From Piezodorus guildinii (taxonomy: Eukaryota; Arthropoda; Insecta; Hemiptera; Pentatomidae), in the NCBI GenBank assembly GCA_023052935.1, contig CM041292.1:93355169-93419168 (forward strand): 64,000 nucleotides of DNA, given 5' to 3'. The translations under genes were made by a program, and so were the position numbers. Below the pieces are notes generated by a model that worked only from the letters and a program-made list of their open reading frames with translations, had not been told where the DNA came from and did not search any database. How positions within the stretch are numbered: the stretch's first letter is position 1; the number at the start of each line of letters is the position of its first letter. Shown here in pieces: positions 45,180 through 55,929 of the stretch.

Positions 45180-45475
45180 CGACATGAAAACTCAGACGTT
45201 GCGGACTGAGCCATTTCCAGCGGATGTTTTCACATCGGGGAGGGGCTGAAGCGGAGCGGAGACAGCGGGCACAGAGAAACTGAAGCAATTACCTGAAGCA
45301 GAGGTCCAACAGTGGGACTTAATTAGTGACTGCTCATTATTAGTTGTAATCTAATTAGTGAGCCGCCAAAGCAATCTCATCATAGCGGCAAATACTGCCT
45401 CCACCGCACCGCCTCTTGTCCAATCACATCTGCGGTCTACGGGGTTCCTCCGAGTGTCGCACTGGAAATCTTTGA
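45180..45475. promoter_or_regulatory. GC-richer island 8 with repeated TAATTAGTGA
   Basis: Contains TTAATTAGTGAC (45319) and CTAATTAGTGAGC (45351), two homeodomain-type sites with the same flank about 32 bp apart, and ATTATTAG between them. It also contains GGAGGGGCTGAAGCGGAGCGG, CAATTACCTG and CCAATCACATC. Minus-strand frames overlap it but show no domain. Regulatory role is inferred. Confidence 0.4.
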
Positions 45476-46594
45476 TCGTCAATGTTAACTTCAGTCTTGA
45501 AAATGTCTTGCAATAATGCCGTATGTGAAAATGGCAAAACACAAGAACCGTAATATGTAAAAGGTTCATTACGTTGGACAAACTTATATCTTTCAGTGCA
45601 GGTATTCATTTATATATAGGATAATTATAAGTATGCAATATTTAGCACAAAATAGAAAAAAAAAATTGAGAGGGCAACACAAGCTTTCATTCACCTCGGT
45701 TTTAAAAATCAACGTAAGATCTAACTATCAAAGAAATTAAGATTTGAAAAAGTTTGAAGAATTATTTTTAGTTTCTTTGGAAACATGTCTATTAAAATCT
45801 CTGTATATATAAAATGATAACGCAATTTTGGTTTCAGCTAACTCCTTCAAAGCCACAAAACGGATTTTGATACGGTTTTGACATTAATTTAGAGCATTCT
45901 TGAAGGTTTTTAAGTAAAATACATTGCAATTCAGCTTTTCTTTAAACGGGAAAGATAAATGCTATGTAAAAAAGTCATCAAATAATTATTCCTGAAATAT
46001 AAGCAGTAACAGAGACGTATAATATACCGTTGGAAAGCGCAAGAATTAGAAAAGTTAAAATGAAATTAAAAAAAATCTTAGGAGTTAATATAAGTTGTTG
46101 AAACTTCAATACTTTACATAAATACCTATATAATATATATTATTAATATATATTATAAACCTAATAGGATAGGAACATTTGTTATTTCTATAGTTTTCGA
46201 ATATTTAAAGAATTCAAAAAGTCATCCAACATCCAACAACCAAGATTCGGTTGAGTAATTCGCTTTAAAATCGTTTAAAAACACATGAAACATTTAAGAG
46301 ACCTAGTCCCAGAATAAAGTTCTTTTTTTTTTCATTCATTCATTCATTCATTTATTCACATTCTTCTGTAGAACGTACGTCGTAGATGGATAGTGCAACC
46401 CTTTGGAAGTTTCTTTTTTGTCATTGTTTAATGTAAATAAAGCAATCACTCCAAGTGCCGAAAAATAGTCTATATTATATATCAGTCGTATTAGAAACTC
46501 CTAAAAACTCGTAAGGATGTGAAACAAATAGATTCTCATTCTCTTTCATATCATCTCTCAAAAGCACATAATAGGACAAACTTTTTTTATTTTC
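45476..46594. other. AT-rich DNA with a possible LINE tail
   Basis: GACCTAGTCCCAGAATAAAG (46301-46320) resembles type D LINE tails and is followed by T-rich (CATT)n at 46337-46360. Otherwise there is no supported feature. Confidence 0.3.
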
Positions 46595-47165
46595 AACAAG
46601 TTTTATTGAGTAATATTACAATCTGCCCTAATTTGGACATTAGTAATAGTTGTGAAATACAACATTCATACAATATTTACATAGAAATTTAATTATAAAA
46701 TAATAATAATAAAATATATACACAATAATGAATAATACAAAGTCTCGAAATCACTCATACCTATATTCACGTTAAACCTTCAGCACATTGATGGAGGATC
46801 TAGCCAGTGCTAGAACTCCCAATATATACATATGTACAAGAGGTCACCGTTTCAACCTTCTAACTGGATGGTAAAGGTGTTTTAAGCTGGAAAGGGATTG
46901 AGCTAGAGGATTGGGGTTATGGGTTCTGATGGAATTTGGAGAATTTGTAAGGAATAAGATCTAAAACAAATGTTATATTGTGGTCGTGGTGTAGGGTATG
47001 ATTGGTGACATAATAAGGAGCATTTGATTGGACAAAATAGAAATGTATAGAGAATATCCGAGAATTAAGTAAATTATAAAACGTATGCTGGTTTGGATAA
47101 ACATCCAAATATCATACCACCCATAATACTGATATGCATATAGCTTGAGTACAATACGTAACACC
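46595..47165 (-). pseudogene. Jockey-like LINE (type B) 3' fragment
   Basis: Reading leftward: a decayed ORF2 C-terminus (SNAPYYVTNHTLHHDHNI, in 46917-47108), then a 3' UTR colinear with 19797-20165, ending TTACTCAATAAAAC near 46600. Upstream residues are barely recognisable to about 47165. It lacks polymerase motifs. Confidence 0.7.
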
Positions 47166-47219
47166 GGGTCATTACCGAGATACAAGGATAATACAATTAT
47201 CGATCATGAAGATGCCTTA

Positions 47220-47615
47220 TAAAAAAAAAAGGAGTTTGCCTCTGAGAGAGTTTCTAGAGGTCCCTAATTGGACTAACCATTTTACCGCCAGGGAAATATG
47301 TCAGGGAGGGTATAAGTTGAGGGAGGAGGGGTATAAGTTGAGGAGGGGACTGTACTCATTAGGGTAAAACAGGAGAACAAAGGCCGTCGCTAGTTGTCGG
47401 CTAAACAGAAATAATAGCGGCCCTGGGGAACTACCTAGCGGCCATCTCGTCCTCCTCTAATCACTCTTTACTGTTATCTTCGTCTTACCTCCCTCCTTCT
47501 TTCCCAGTTTTATTGTCTCCCGTTCTATGGCCGGCTGGTCTTCGGGTAAGCTACTTATTATCCTGGGTATAGCAACGCCGTCCTTAGTGCTGTCTCATAA
47601 GCCTTCACACTAATC
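47220..47615. promoter_or_regulatory. GC-richer island 9 with a 22-bp tandem motif
   Basis: GGTATAAGTTGAGGGAGG (47309) and GGTATAAGTTGAGGAGG (47330) repeat with a spacing of about 21 bp. Also present are CTAATTGGACTAACC, CTCTAATCACTC (Bicoid/Otd-like), TTTTATTG and ATTATCC. No coding signal. Regulatory role is inferred. Confidence 0.4.
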
Positions 47616-47679
47616 CTGAATTTCATTTAAGGTGCAAGTGTAGAAATTCCAAGTACTTATAGGGCTATTTTATTTTTGT

Positions 47680-48600
47680 AATGTTTATATTAAGATTGCC
47701 TGAATTTCGACCGAACAATTTTACTTTTTGCCGCAAAGTTATGAATTCCCGCCTAACTAAATCTTTACTAACATGCATTTATACATGTTATGCATTATAT
47801 TTAAGAGTTATATTTGATTCAAACTTAACCTGGAGTATCCATATTTCACAAATTACAGAAAATCTATCTCTATCCTCAAACAGCATTTTCGTTTCCGCGA
47901 CTCTTTTCCTCGAAGTACCCGTCATCTCTTAGTGCCTTCTCTCATCCTCCCCTACATTGACTATGGATGCCTAGTATAATGAGGGACTCAGTGGTGAAAA
48001 CGAGGCTAAAAAGATTACTGAATAGGTTCATAAAATTTATCTATGGTATCTCTAGACAGCCACACGACACTCATTTATATTCTAGTCAAAAGTGATTTAT
48101 GAATCCTATCCCGAATCTCGAAGAAAATACCTACTTGGCATCTTTTTATTCCGATCCTTGCAAGCCTGAATACCTTCCTATATCTTTGAGCTCCTTACTC
48201 CGCGCTCTTCCGTGCACACCCTAAATACAAGATAACATCCTACTAATCTATACCTATCTTCTCATGGAACAACATCCTTTATCATCCGGGCTACCATACT
48301 TTGGAACTCACCCACTTCCCTCCGAATACTGTCATCCCTAACCAACCACCTTCAAACAGCAATTATTTATCTATCCCCTCAAAAATCAATCTTTCGCAAA
48401 TATGTCATAAAAATAGACTTTGTTAATACATAACTAAACTCATTTTATGTTATCTGTTTTTATTTCTATCTTTCCTTTATATTGACTTTCATAATTACAA
48501 AACTAAATAATTATGTATCAAATGAAGTCAGACATATCGGACTTCCTCTGTTCACTGTAAATTAATCTTAGAGGACGAAATGTCCCAGAATAAAAATTAT
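47680..48600 (+). pseudogene. CR1/Daphne-like LINE (type D) ORF2 C-terminus and 3' UTR
   Basis: The frame 47681-47932 contains LYLRVIFDSNLTWSIHISQI, the Y-L-G-V-x-(I/F)-D-S-x-L-x-W motif after the reverse transcriptase core. Downstream, in shifting frames, are LILPYIDYGCLVY, RLLNRFIKFIYGI, SSLLRALPCTP and a TLWNSPTSLR-like WNSLP region near 48300. This order is typical of CR1/L2-group reverse transcriptases. The 3' UTR ends GAAATGTCCCAGAATAAAAA (48579-48598). The copy is 5'-truncated and has several stops. Confidence 0.7.
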
Positions 48601-48919
48601 TTTTCATACATTTATCCCAGATGAACATATACCCAGAACACAATCATTACACGTGTCGTAGATGGTACCATCATACACTGCTCCTAGAATCAGATCATTA
48701 AAACAATACATTGTTCAGCGCCTTGATTTATTAGAAGAAGTTCGTTTATATTACTATCAACAGATATATTTAGATATAGTTGGAGTTATCCCAAATCATC
48801 CTTAAAATTCTCAACTCTTGGAATAATACTCATTATTTTTTCCCAGATTGGTCTCGATAACACTGAGAGGCAGTTGAAGAATACGCCACTGAACCTTTTA
48901 GCTTAAATCTTCCAATCAA
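48601..48919. other. Intergenic DNA, moderate AT
   Basis: Could include the 3' UTR of the RTE-like remnant to the right. No clear boundary. Confidence 0.25.
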
Positions 48920-49235
48920 GTGCTAACCGATGGGCGTAGTTCCTTTAAAAGTAATTCTCACGTCCTACAATTCTGCGTCTTGGCTTTCTCTGCTGTCGGA
49001 GGTTGAAAAACAGTATGGCAATATTTTTTTTTTTTTACTCTTGCTACTGCATTCGAACCAATCCTTAAGATTTCGAATCCAGTTCATACGTGGTCTTCCT
49101 CTCCCTCTCTTCCCTCATACTTTTCCTTATAAGGTGCGCTGTATTATTTCATATTTCTCTCATCTCTTAAGATGTCCAAAATGCTACTCACTTGAATTAG
49201 TGGTTTTCAAGATTTTTTGAATTCTGCTTTATATT
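48920..49235 (-). pseudogene. RTE-like LINE ORF2 C-terminal fragment (type E)
   Basis: Minus-strand residues HFGHLKR, EKYEIIQRTL, GKRGRGRPR and MNWIRNLKDWFECSS, in this order and nearly contiguous, form the conserved C-terminal block (LGH...GK..G.RGRGRPR..W...L..W) of RTE-type and related endonuclease-reverse transcriptases. In-frame stops occur after HLKR and after RTL and GKV. It is a fragment of about 300 bp. The plus-strand frame over it is not a gene. Confidence 0.7.
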
Positions 49236-50149
49236 TATTTACTAATAAAGTTAATACATTTTATAAGTACATTTCTTATTCATTATCAAAATGTCTCTGT
49301 GTTAAAATTGCTACAGGAAAATCCTCCCTAATATCCATTTATTTTATAAGTGCTTCTTTTATTTTATCATCTGATAACTGAATCTACACAGCATATGAAT
49401 TTATTTTTCCGTGAGCTACGGAAGAAATAGAGGTGGACCAAACCAGTTAAGGTCCTTAATATCCAGGATCGTATAGCGTTGCATTAATAAATTTCCAAGG
49501 ATCTCCATTTCGGCTCGTAAAACATTACTCAGATATTTAATTTATCTCAGGAAGCCATACATGGGTATATTATAAATTTCTTCTCAAAACAGTGAGATTG
49601 GAGATTAACCGATAATTAAGGTAAAGGATTCTCTTGGTTTGAATAACATTAATCATAATTCTTAATATCTGAAGATGTTATACATTTCAAATTCTTTTAT
49701 GAACTGTTCTGCTGTATGGAACGTAGAGTTATTAAAGTAAGCCTGGACAATTATTTTCATATTTAATGTTATTCGCATTATGGGGTTTCAGTTGTTATTT
49801 GGCTAGCTGTTTTCGATTCCATTATTTCTCTGATATTATGATACTTTCAAGACCATATTCGTCCCTAACATTTTTATCTATCGAATATGAAAAATCTCGT
49901 TTTCAGAACCGATACTTTGCTCTTGAATTGCGGACGATACGGCTTGTAGCAAATTGTTAAAACTCTCGCCCGTTTAGAACACCCGTAAATGCCTCGAATA
50001 AAGTATTGAATATGACCAATTTTAAATATATTACTTCGTTTTACTTGCTTTATCTAGCTCTCTTGAAAACTGCCAATTTTCATATCCGATACTTGGAAAT
50101 AGTAGAGACTATATTCTCCATATGGTTAACTACTTTTTTTGGGAGATTA
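49236..50149. other. AT-rich intergenic DNA
   Basis: No supported feature. Confidence 0.3.
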
Positions 50150-50540
50150 TTTATTTTTTTATTTTATTTTACCGTGAATAGGGACCGCACTAAGCCGATC
50201 AATGGGATGAGCTGTATCAAACAGGGAAGGTGGAATATTAAAGGAGACTGATTGAAGCTCCGGTCTTTCAGCCCTTGTGTGTGGACTTAGGATTAACATG
50301 CATCTTAGCCTGCCCTCATTTAAATAATTTCTCCCTCCAGCCTCCCCCTTCTCACCTCTGAATAATCATAGGCCGTCACTATCCATGCTAATAGAGCCGC
50401 CTTCCTGGGTACTTGTCCTCGGCGACAACCCCCGCCGTCTCGCTGGCTGGGTCATATTGTAAACTGTTTGAGCTCTGTAGAGGGGAGTTTATTTGGGTTC
50501 TCATCCACAATACAGTTGGCTCAGTTGAACCAGTGAGGAT
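50150..50540. promoter_or_regulatory. GC-richer island 10, candidate regulatory element
   Basis: Contains TAGGATTAACATGC, AGCCGATCAATGGG, CATGCTAATAGAGCC, GGGTCATATTG and GGGGAGTTTATTTGGG within GC-richer sequence. No coding or transposon signal. Confidence 0.4.
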
Positions 50541-51379
50541 TAATATGAACATTTAGGGAACAGGCTGCAGATCATTAGGAACGTTATGTAATGGAATGTA
50601 TTCGATAGAAAGGTGCAAATATTAGAACCAATGTTATTAGAACCTACTAGTATGCTACTTGATTTAACAACTATTGGACGCTTACACAGTTCAACGAAGT
50701 CCTCAAAATATATCATGCCTTTTTCTTCCACTTATAAGCAATAAAAATCGCTATTTATTCGACTGCTTCCACAACAGACAATGAGATCGAAAGTAAAATA
50801 AAAGGTATTTTTATTTTCAATACGATTTTTTATATGACGACTGTGGAGCTTTATTAAAAATACTTTATCTATTTCTACCGACTGGGTTCTATTCTGACCA
50901 ATTATACAGCCTGCAAAGGATATATACAAAGCTATATATACAAAAGTATATAACCTAGTAACTAACACAAGTATTTCCCTTAGGCCTACAGTGTAAAAAA
51001 AGTGAATATTCTCGTAAATCTAAGATATGTTAAAATAAAAAAAATAAAAATAATAAAAAAGACCTCTAACTTTATAACTCATTGTGGATCTAGGTTTAAT
51101 ACACATGGAGACTCGTACCGTTTCTCGACCAACGGCCGTGAGAGGAGGTGCTTAGAAGTAATCAGGTTCAGCTACAAGAGTTCTTCCCCCAATTTCGGGT
51201 ATCCACATTATAAAGGCTAGATGTATCATCAGAAGGTCTTTCTCCCCAAACAGAAAAGAACGCCACTCCTTATCTATAACACCTAATCTGACAAAAAATT
51301 AAATAAATATACGTTTCTGTTATTGATTTCAATACAAAATGTGTCTCAAAAGGCAAATTATGGTTCACTACTGAAATTG
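50541..51379. other. AT-rich intergenic DNA
   Basis: A GC-richer patch at 51075-51280. Minus-strand frames at 50540-50968 are not recognised. Confidence 0.3.
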
Positions 51380-51389
51380 GAATGTAGAA

Positions 51390-52156
51390 TTTTTTTTTTT
51401 TTTTTTTTAAACATATTTATTGATATTTACAACTGTATAATTATATACAAGTAAATGTGATGGATATAGTAATCTAACATGAAATACATGAAGAGATGCC
51501 ACCCATCGGCAGCACTCTGAAAATATTTTAAACTAGAAGGTCTCGGGGCCATCTTCTTTTCAGACGCCTCGGAGGATTATCAGGAATCGAAGAGGATGAT
51601 AGGCTAGAAACTAGTGGATTAGAATGGAAATGGAGTTTTTCATGGAATGATTGATATCTGGTTCGGGCTAATTCAGTAACATATGGGATATTAAGGTCTT
51701 TATGGATGAGCTTATTCGTGACAAAGTAAGGAGCATTAAGGATTTTACGAAGGATTTTGGATTGTAAGGATTGGATACGAGAAGAATTTGATGGTTTGGT
51801 AGAGCCCCATAGCTCTACTCCGTAAGTCCATATCGGTCTTATGATGGTCATATAAATAAGTCTTTTGTAATTAAGTGGAAGATTGGAGCGTTTGTCCAGT
51901 GAGTGTTGGAGTAGTCGAAAACGTCGGGCAGTTTCTTGTCTTTTAAGTCTTGTATGGGGATTCCAAGTTAGACGTTTGTCAAGGTGGAGTCCGAGGTATC
52001 GAATCTGTTCAACAGGGGCTAGTGGAGTGTCATTAAAGGATACTGTGGGACAGGAAGTCATTGGTTTACGGCGAAGGGTAAAGGTTATTTGGTGGGATTT
52101 GTTAGAATTAATTTTAATCCTCCATTTCTGACACCATACTTCAAGGTCTCGGATGT
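51390..52156 (-). mobile_element. Jockey-like LINE (type A), 5'-truncated, with 10-bp target duplication
   Basis: The 767-bp insertion is bounded by GAATGTAGAA on both sides (51380-51389 and 52157-52166). A poly(T) run at 51390-51408 is the element's poly(A). The frame 51528-52061 (177 residues, open farther upstream to about 52140) reads TSCPTVSFNDTPLAPVEQIR, YLGLHLDKRLTWNPH, KRQETARRFRLLQH, MTIIRPIWTYGVELWGSTK, SLQSKILRKILNAPYFVTN and RRLKRRWPRDLLV. This is the region between the polymerase domain and the end of ORF2 in jockey-like elements. There is no stop within it, so it is a recent copy. The YADD box is missing because of truncation. Confidence 0.9.
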
Positions 52157-52166
52157 GAATGTAGAA

Positions 52167-52774
52167 ATAAATACAAAATTCTAATATTACTCGTTTGAAT
52201 CGAATAAAAAAATATGAATATCGCTATAATTTGTCAATATTTGTTTGACTTCATATTTCTGTTCTGTATCGAACCATGATACAAATTACCACGAAAAAAA
52301 CAGTCTCAACAGAAAAAAGGAAGATTATGACAAGAACATGATTTCAGCAGATAAAGCTTTGAGATTTGCATGTTCACAGCAGTTTTTTATTATTTGGCCA
52401 TACCCACTATAGTAACTTACAATAAAAATGCTAAAAAGTAAAATTATTTAAAAAAATAACTAATCCAAAAATTGTTAAACTGGGTGTTCTCGAAACAATT
52501 GTCTAGCGAGGGCTAGAAACCAAATACCTGCGGAACATATCATCAGGGGTTCGAGGAACTTTTCCCTACTATATATTTCATACATACGTAAGAAAAGTAA
52601 AAAGTAAATTTATAATTACAGACATATTTCAATCTTCCTATATATTTAGTTTAAATTCAATAATGCTTTACATTTTTGGATTAGTCTTATGAGAATATTT
52701 GGATTTAATCCTCGTATTTTTATGTTAATGTTCGATACGAAATTTCAACATCTGTAATACTATAAAAGAAAGAA
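52167..52774. other. AT-rich intergenic DNA
   Basis: A less AT-rich patch at 52480-52560 contains GGGGTTCGAGGAAC, possibly an old tRNA-like remnant. Not supported further. Confidence 0.3.
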
Positions 52775-53080
52775 GCTGCGTAGTCAAGTGGATAGAGCAC
52801 TAGTCCACTGTTCTCCGGATTGTTGGTTCGAATCCAAGCTGTGGCAGAATATTATTTATTCTGTTAATTCAACCGAGGGGGAGGGGAGGGGGCGATCGTA
52901 AGGTATGGAGACTCTCCTGTGGTATACTCAGTCTTTATACTGGGGGTACCCAAAAATTTGGGGAAAAACCTGGCGGCTGAGCGTGATCAAGGCCATCCGT
53001 TGCACACTCTCTGGCCTAGAAACAGTGCGAGTCTCTATATGTACTGAGCCAAAGACCCTTCATGGGTTGTAGAGGTAATG
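52775..53080 (+). mobile_element. tRNA-derived SINE, family 1, copy 1
   Basis: The head carries A box TAGTCAAGTGG (52781-52791) and an exact B box GGTTCGAATCC (52825-52835), spaced as in a tRNA. The acceptor-like ends GCTGCGT and CTGTGGC pair mostly by G-T wobbles, so it is a SINE head, not a working tRNA. The body ends CTGAGCC...GGGTTGTAGAGGTAATGG and is shared with 54461-54966 (TATATGTACTGAGCCAAA in both). RNA polymerase III would transcribe it from the internal boxes. Confidence 0.8.
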
Positions 53081-53399
53081 GTTAATTAATATTATTCAAG
53101 AACATAAAGGTAAGCGGTTAGTATAGATTTGGATAATCCGTTCTGTACTCCATAACTAAAGTAAAAAGGACGCTTATAGACTAATAAAATAAAGGTGAAT
53201 GAAACTAAAAATAATTTATGATCATGGGTAAAAATGAGATATATTTTGGAATATGAGTTTAAGTCGACTGTTTAGGGCATAATAATTGGTAATAAAATAA
53301 TTGGTTCTTTGAGTGTTTATCGTTAATGAAAGATTCATAAAATAACACATGTAGAAAACTTTCTGTTGCTTTTCAGAAATTTAAGGGTGTTAGAGAGGA
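53081..53399. other. AT-rich intergenic DNA
   Basis: No signal. Confidence 0.3.
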
Positions 53400-53900
53400 A
53401 AATTAAATTTTTAATGTAATGCCGAGCCCGGAGCTGTAATCACTACACGCTACAAAAGACGCCGCAATATACCCTGTCATTCTGTTCCCCCATATGAGGA
53501 CTAAGTTTGGCGATGACTTTATCAATGCGGACAAAGAAAAGGCTACGGAAGATTGCCCTCCGCCTCCCGAAGGAGAAGACAATGGTCCAAAGGAAAACAG
53601 CCGAGTGGAGCGCATGAGCAGTGCATTGTGGCCTCTGACGATCCTAGGGCCATTTATTACGAGACAAAGGAGTCATTCAAACTGTGGACAAACTTGCTAG
53701 CAACTCTTCGACTATGACAAGTAACCACTCTCCTCTATTAGGGCCGTCCAACTCCGCGACAATTCGTTAATTGTCAGGGGTCTAAGTTTCCCCAGTCTAC
53801 ATCTGTCTCTGGTCCAGAGGCATTGGCTACATTTATCAACTTTATGGCTGTTTTGTTTGGGCTTCCCTGTACCTCTGGGTTACTGTGAAGCACGCTTTAG
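53400..53900. promoter_or_regulatory. GC-richer island 11, the longest candidate regulatory element
   Basis: About 500 bp of GC-richer sequence with GTAATCACTAC, GGCCATTTATTACGAG (53648), AACTGTGGAC (Runt-like), CGTTAATTGTC and CAACTTTATGGCTG (53838, posterior-Hox-like). A plus frame (53494-53700) and a minus frame (53403-53615) overlap and neither has a domain. A short unannotated exon cannot be excluded. Confidence 0.4.
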
Positions 53901-54120
53901 GTTACCTACCTAAATTACATTGACGTTCCATAATATTCGACTGAAAAAAAACAACAACAAAAAACCAACATCTGATCATCAACCAATTGTTCAACTATCA
54001 AATGTTAAAAGCTGTAAGACAATCGTAAATATGCTAAGAGCAATGTGGTCTATGACATAAATATAATATAATATAAAATTGAAGGATGCATAGTCGACCG
54101 TCGAAAATTCATAGGCATAA
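53901..54120. other. AT-rich spacer
   Basis: No signal. Confidence 0.3.
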
Positions 54121-54436
54121 TTAATGGCTGTCAGTATCAAATTTTTTATAATTACGCTGACGTTTCGGCTAAAATTATGAGCCATTATCAGGCTCAAACT
54201 AAATAACAAAGAGATACATATCATATACTGAGAATGATAATTATCATTGAATGTAGTGACAATAATAATTTTCTTTTTTTTTTCTATAATCCATTCATAA
54301 TAATTTTAATTGTCATATGTGCTGATATGTATCTCTTTTGTTATCTTGATGTTTACAGCCCTGATGATGGCTCACAAGTTTCAGCCGAAACGTCAGCATA
54401 ATTATTTAAAAAAATTGAGACTGACTCCCAATTATT
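54121..54436. mobile_element. Palindromic MITE-like element with GAAACGTC arms
   Basis: Left arm 54121-54225 and right arm 54323-54436 are imperfect reverse complements. Shared words are GACGTTTCGGCT (54159) with AGCCGAAACGTC (54383), GAGCCATTATCAGG with CTGATGATGGCTC, and GAGATACATATCA with TGATATGTATCTC. The loop is AT-rich. It encodes nothing. Similar GAAACGTC words elsewhere (12581, 9700) suggest a dispersed family. Confidence 0.6.
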
Positions 54437-54460
54437 TCTGCTTATAACTATAACTAATAT

Positions 54461-54618
54461 ACTGTTCTCCAGGTCCCGGGTTTGAATCTCGGTTGTGATA
54501 GAATAGACAGAGAAATCCCCAATTGAATCGGTTGTTCGAAACCTTACGAAAACCATAAATACTGAATCAATGTTGAACTCTTAGAGAGACGGAAAAGGAG
54601 ATACTCCCAAATAAATGT

Positions 54619-54653
<35 letters not shown>

Positions 54654-54966
54654 ATAATTATATATTGCTTATATCAAAATTGGTCTTGGGAATTTACAAA
54701 TCCAGAATAGCCTGAATATAAATGGTGGTGCAAAAATTTCTAGCTAGTCAAGAATTAAGACAAGTCTCCACTATTGTGTTATTTCAGCCATGAGGACCCC
54801 GGGAAATGGAAACCTTGTCTTCGTAAAGTGGATACTTAAAATGGAGAAAAACAAGGCCTTTTGTCAGCCTAATTACCTCATTGCAAGGACGTAGGCTAAG
54901 AAACAGTACAAATCTTTCTGTATATGTACTGAGCCAAACACCTATCCGGGGGCTGTAGAGGTATAT
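54461..54966 (+). mobile_element. tRNA-derived SINE, family 1, copy 2 (interrupted)
   Basis: The right part of the tRNA-like head remains (CTGTTCTCC, then B-box-like GGTTTGAATCTC at 54479). The body is interrupted by (TA)n at 54618-54656 and ends TATATGTACTGAGCCAAAC...GGGGGCTGTAGAGGTA (54960), matching copy 1. The A box is lost, so it would not be transcribed efficiently. Confidence 0.7.
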
Positions 54967-55306
54967 TTATTTATTTTTTTAATAGAAGCGAACATACTTT
55001 TTATCTCATGTCTAATAAATAGTACATGAAAATGCTTAAAACCAGAATGGCTATGATCCTAATAATTTTTTTTTTTGGTAATCGGCATTACGCGAATTGC
55101 ACTTATTTCCTTAAAAGATATATTTTAGGGATGTATGAGATGTATTAGGTCTTAATAAGGTAGAAAATATAAATATATATTAGACCTTATTATCACATTA
55201 TTGTAATTATTTTCATTTTTTTAAATATTGAAGACATTTTTCAACAACTGTTCTCCACAGTTTTTCGTCATTCTGTTTTTCTAATAAATAAACCAATAAA
55301 CTGTTG

Positions 55307-55366
<60 letters not shown>

Positions 55367-55398
55367 TTTATAAATTTGTAATATTTTCTTACATAAGG
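54967..55398. repeat. AT-rich DNA and (TA)n microsatellite
   Basis: (TA)n at 55309-55361. No other signal. Confidence 0.6.
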
Positions 55399-55529
55399 GG
55401 TACTCACTACGTTTGCTATAGCATGCTATTTGTTTATTGTGCTAAACCATCAATTTAACAGAAATAATTGTAGAAACTCGACGGGTTAGAAATACACAAT
55501 TGCATGCTATAGCAAACGTAGTGAGTACC
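55399..55529. mobile_element. 131-bp MITE with 28-bp perfect inverted repeats
   Basis: 55399-55426 (GGTACTCACTACGTTTGC...) is the exact reverse complement of 55502-55529. If the TA inside GGTA/TACC is the target duplication, the element would be Tc1/mariner-like and start CTCACTACG, but the ends are palindromic beyond TA so this is ambiguous. Perfect arms suggest recent origin or a hairpin with another role. Confidence 0.7.
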
Positions 55530-55929
55530 TATAATGGTAAATTAACATAAGGACCGGTTATGGGTGTACATCGGACATAGTATTGATATATAATGTATAG
55601 TAAATGAATACTAATATTGAATTATATACTAACAATAATTTAAAAAATGAAAGCATTACTGAATTATACAAAAAATCAATAAAAGTAAATATAAAATAAA
55701 GCGACAAGAATTACCTACGCAAGACGTGCATCTTAGGTCAGTGAGTCGAAGTTTATGTTTTAATAAATTTAAGTCTGTCTTGAATTTAAAAAGAAAATTT
55801 TTGTTCGTCTCAGCCTAATTTCCGTTTTATAGTGTTATAAATCATGGTACCAACATAATGTGCTAAATATTTTTCAACCGATAAAATATGTTTAACATTT
55901 TGAATTTGTCCGTCTTCGCACAGAAGTCG
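55530..55929. other. AT-rich intergenic DNA
   Basis: No signal. Confidence 0.3.

Noticed and set aside
48930..49220. 96-codon plus-strand frame
   Set aside because: It is the antisense shadow of the RTE-like fragment, which carries the conserved block on the minus strand.
52775..52846. Functional tRNA gene
   Set aside because: Boxes are good but the acceptor stem pairs mainly by G-T wobbles with a mismatch, and a SINE body shared with another copy follows.
53494..53700. Possible exon (68 codons) in island 11
   Set aside because: The opposite strand is also open, there is no domain and no convincing splice context; kept only as a possibility in the island entry.
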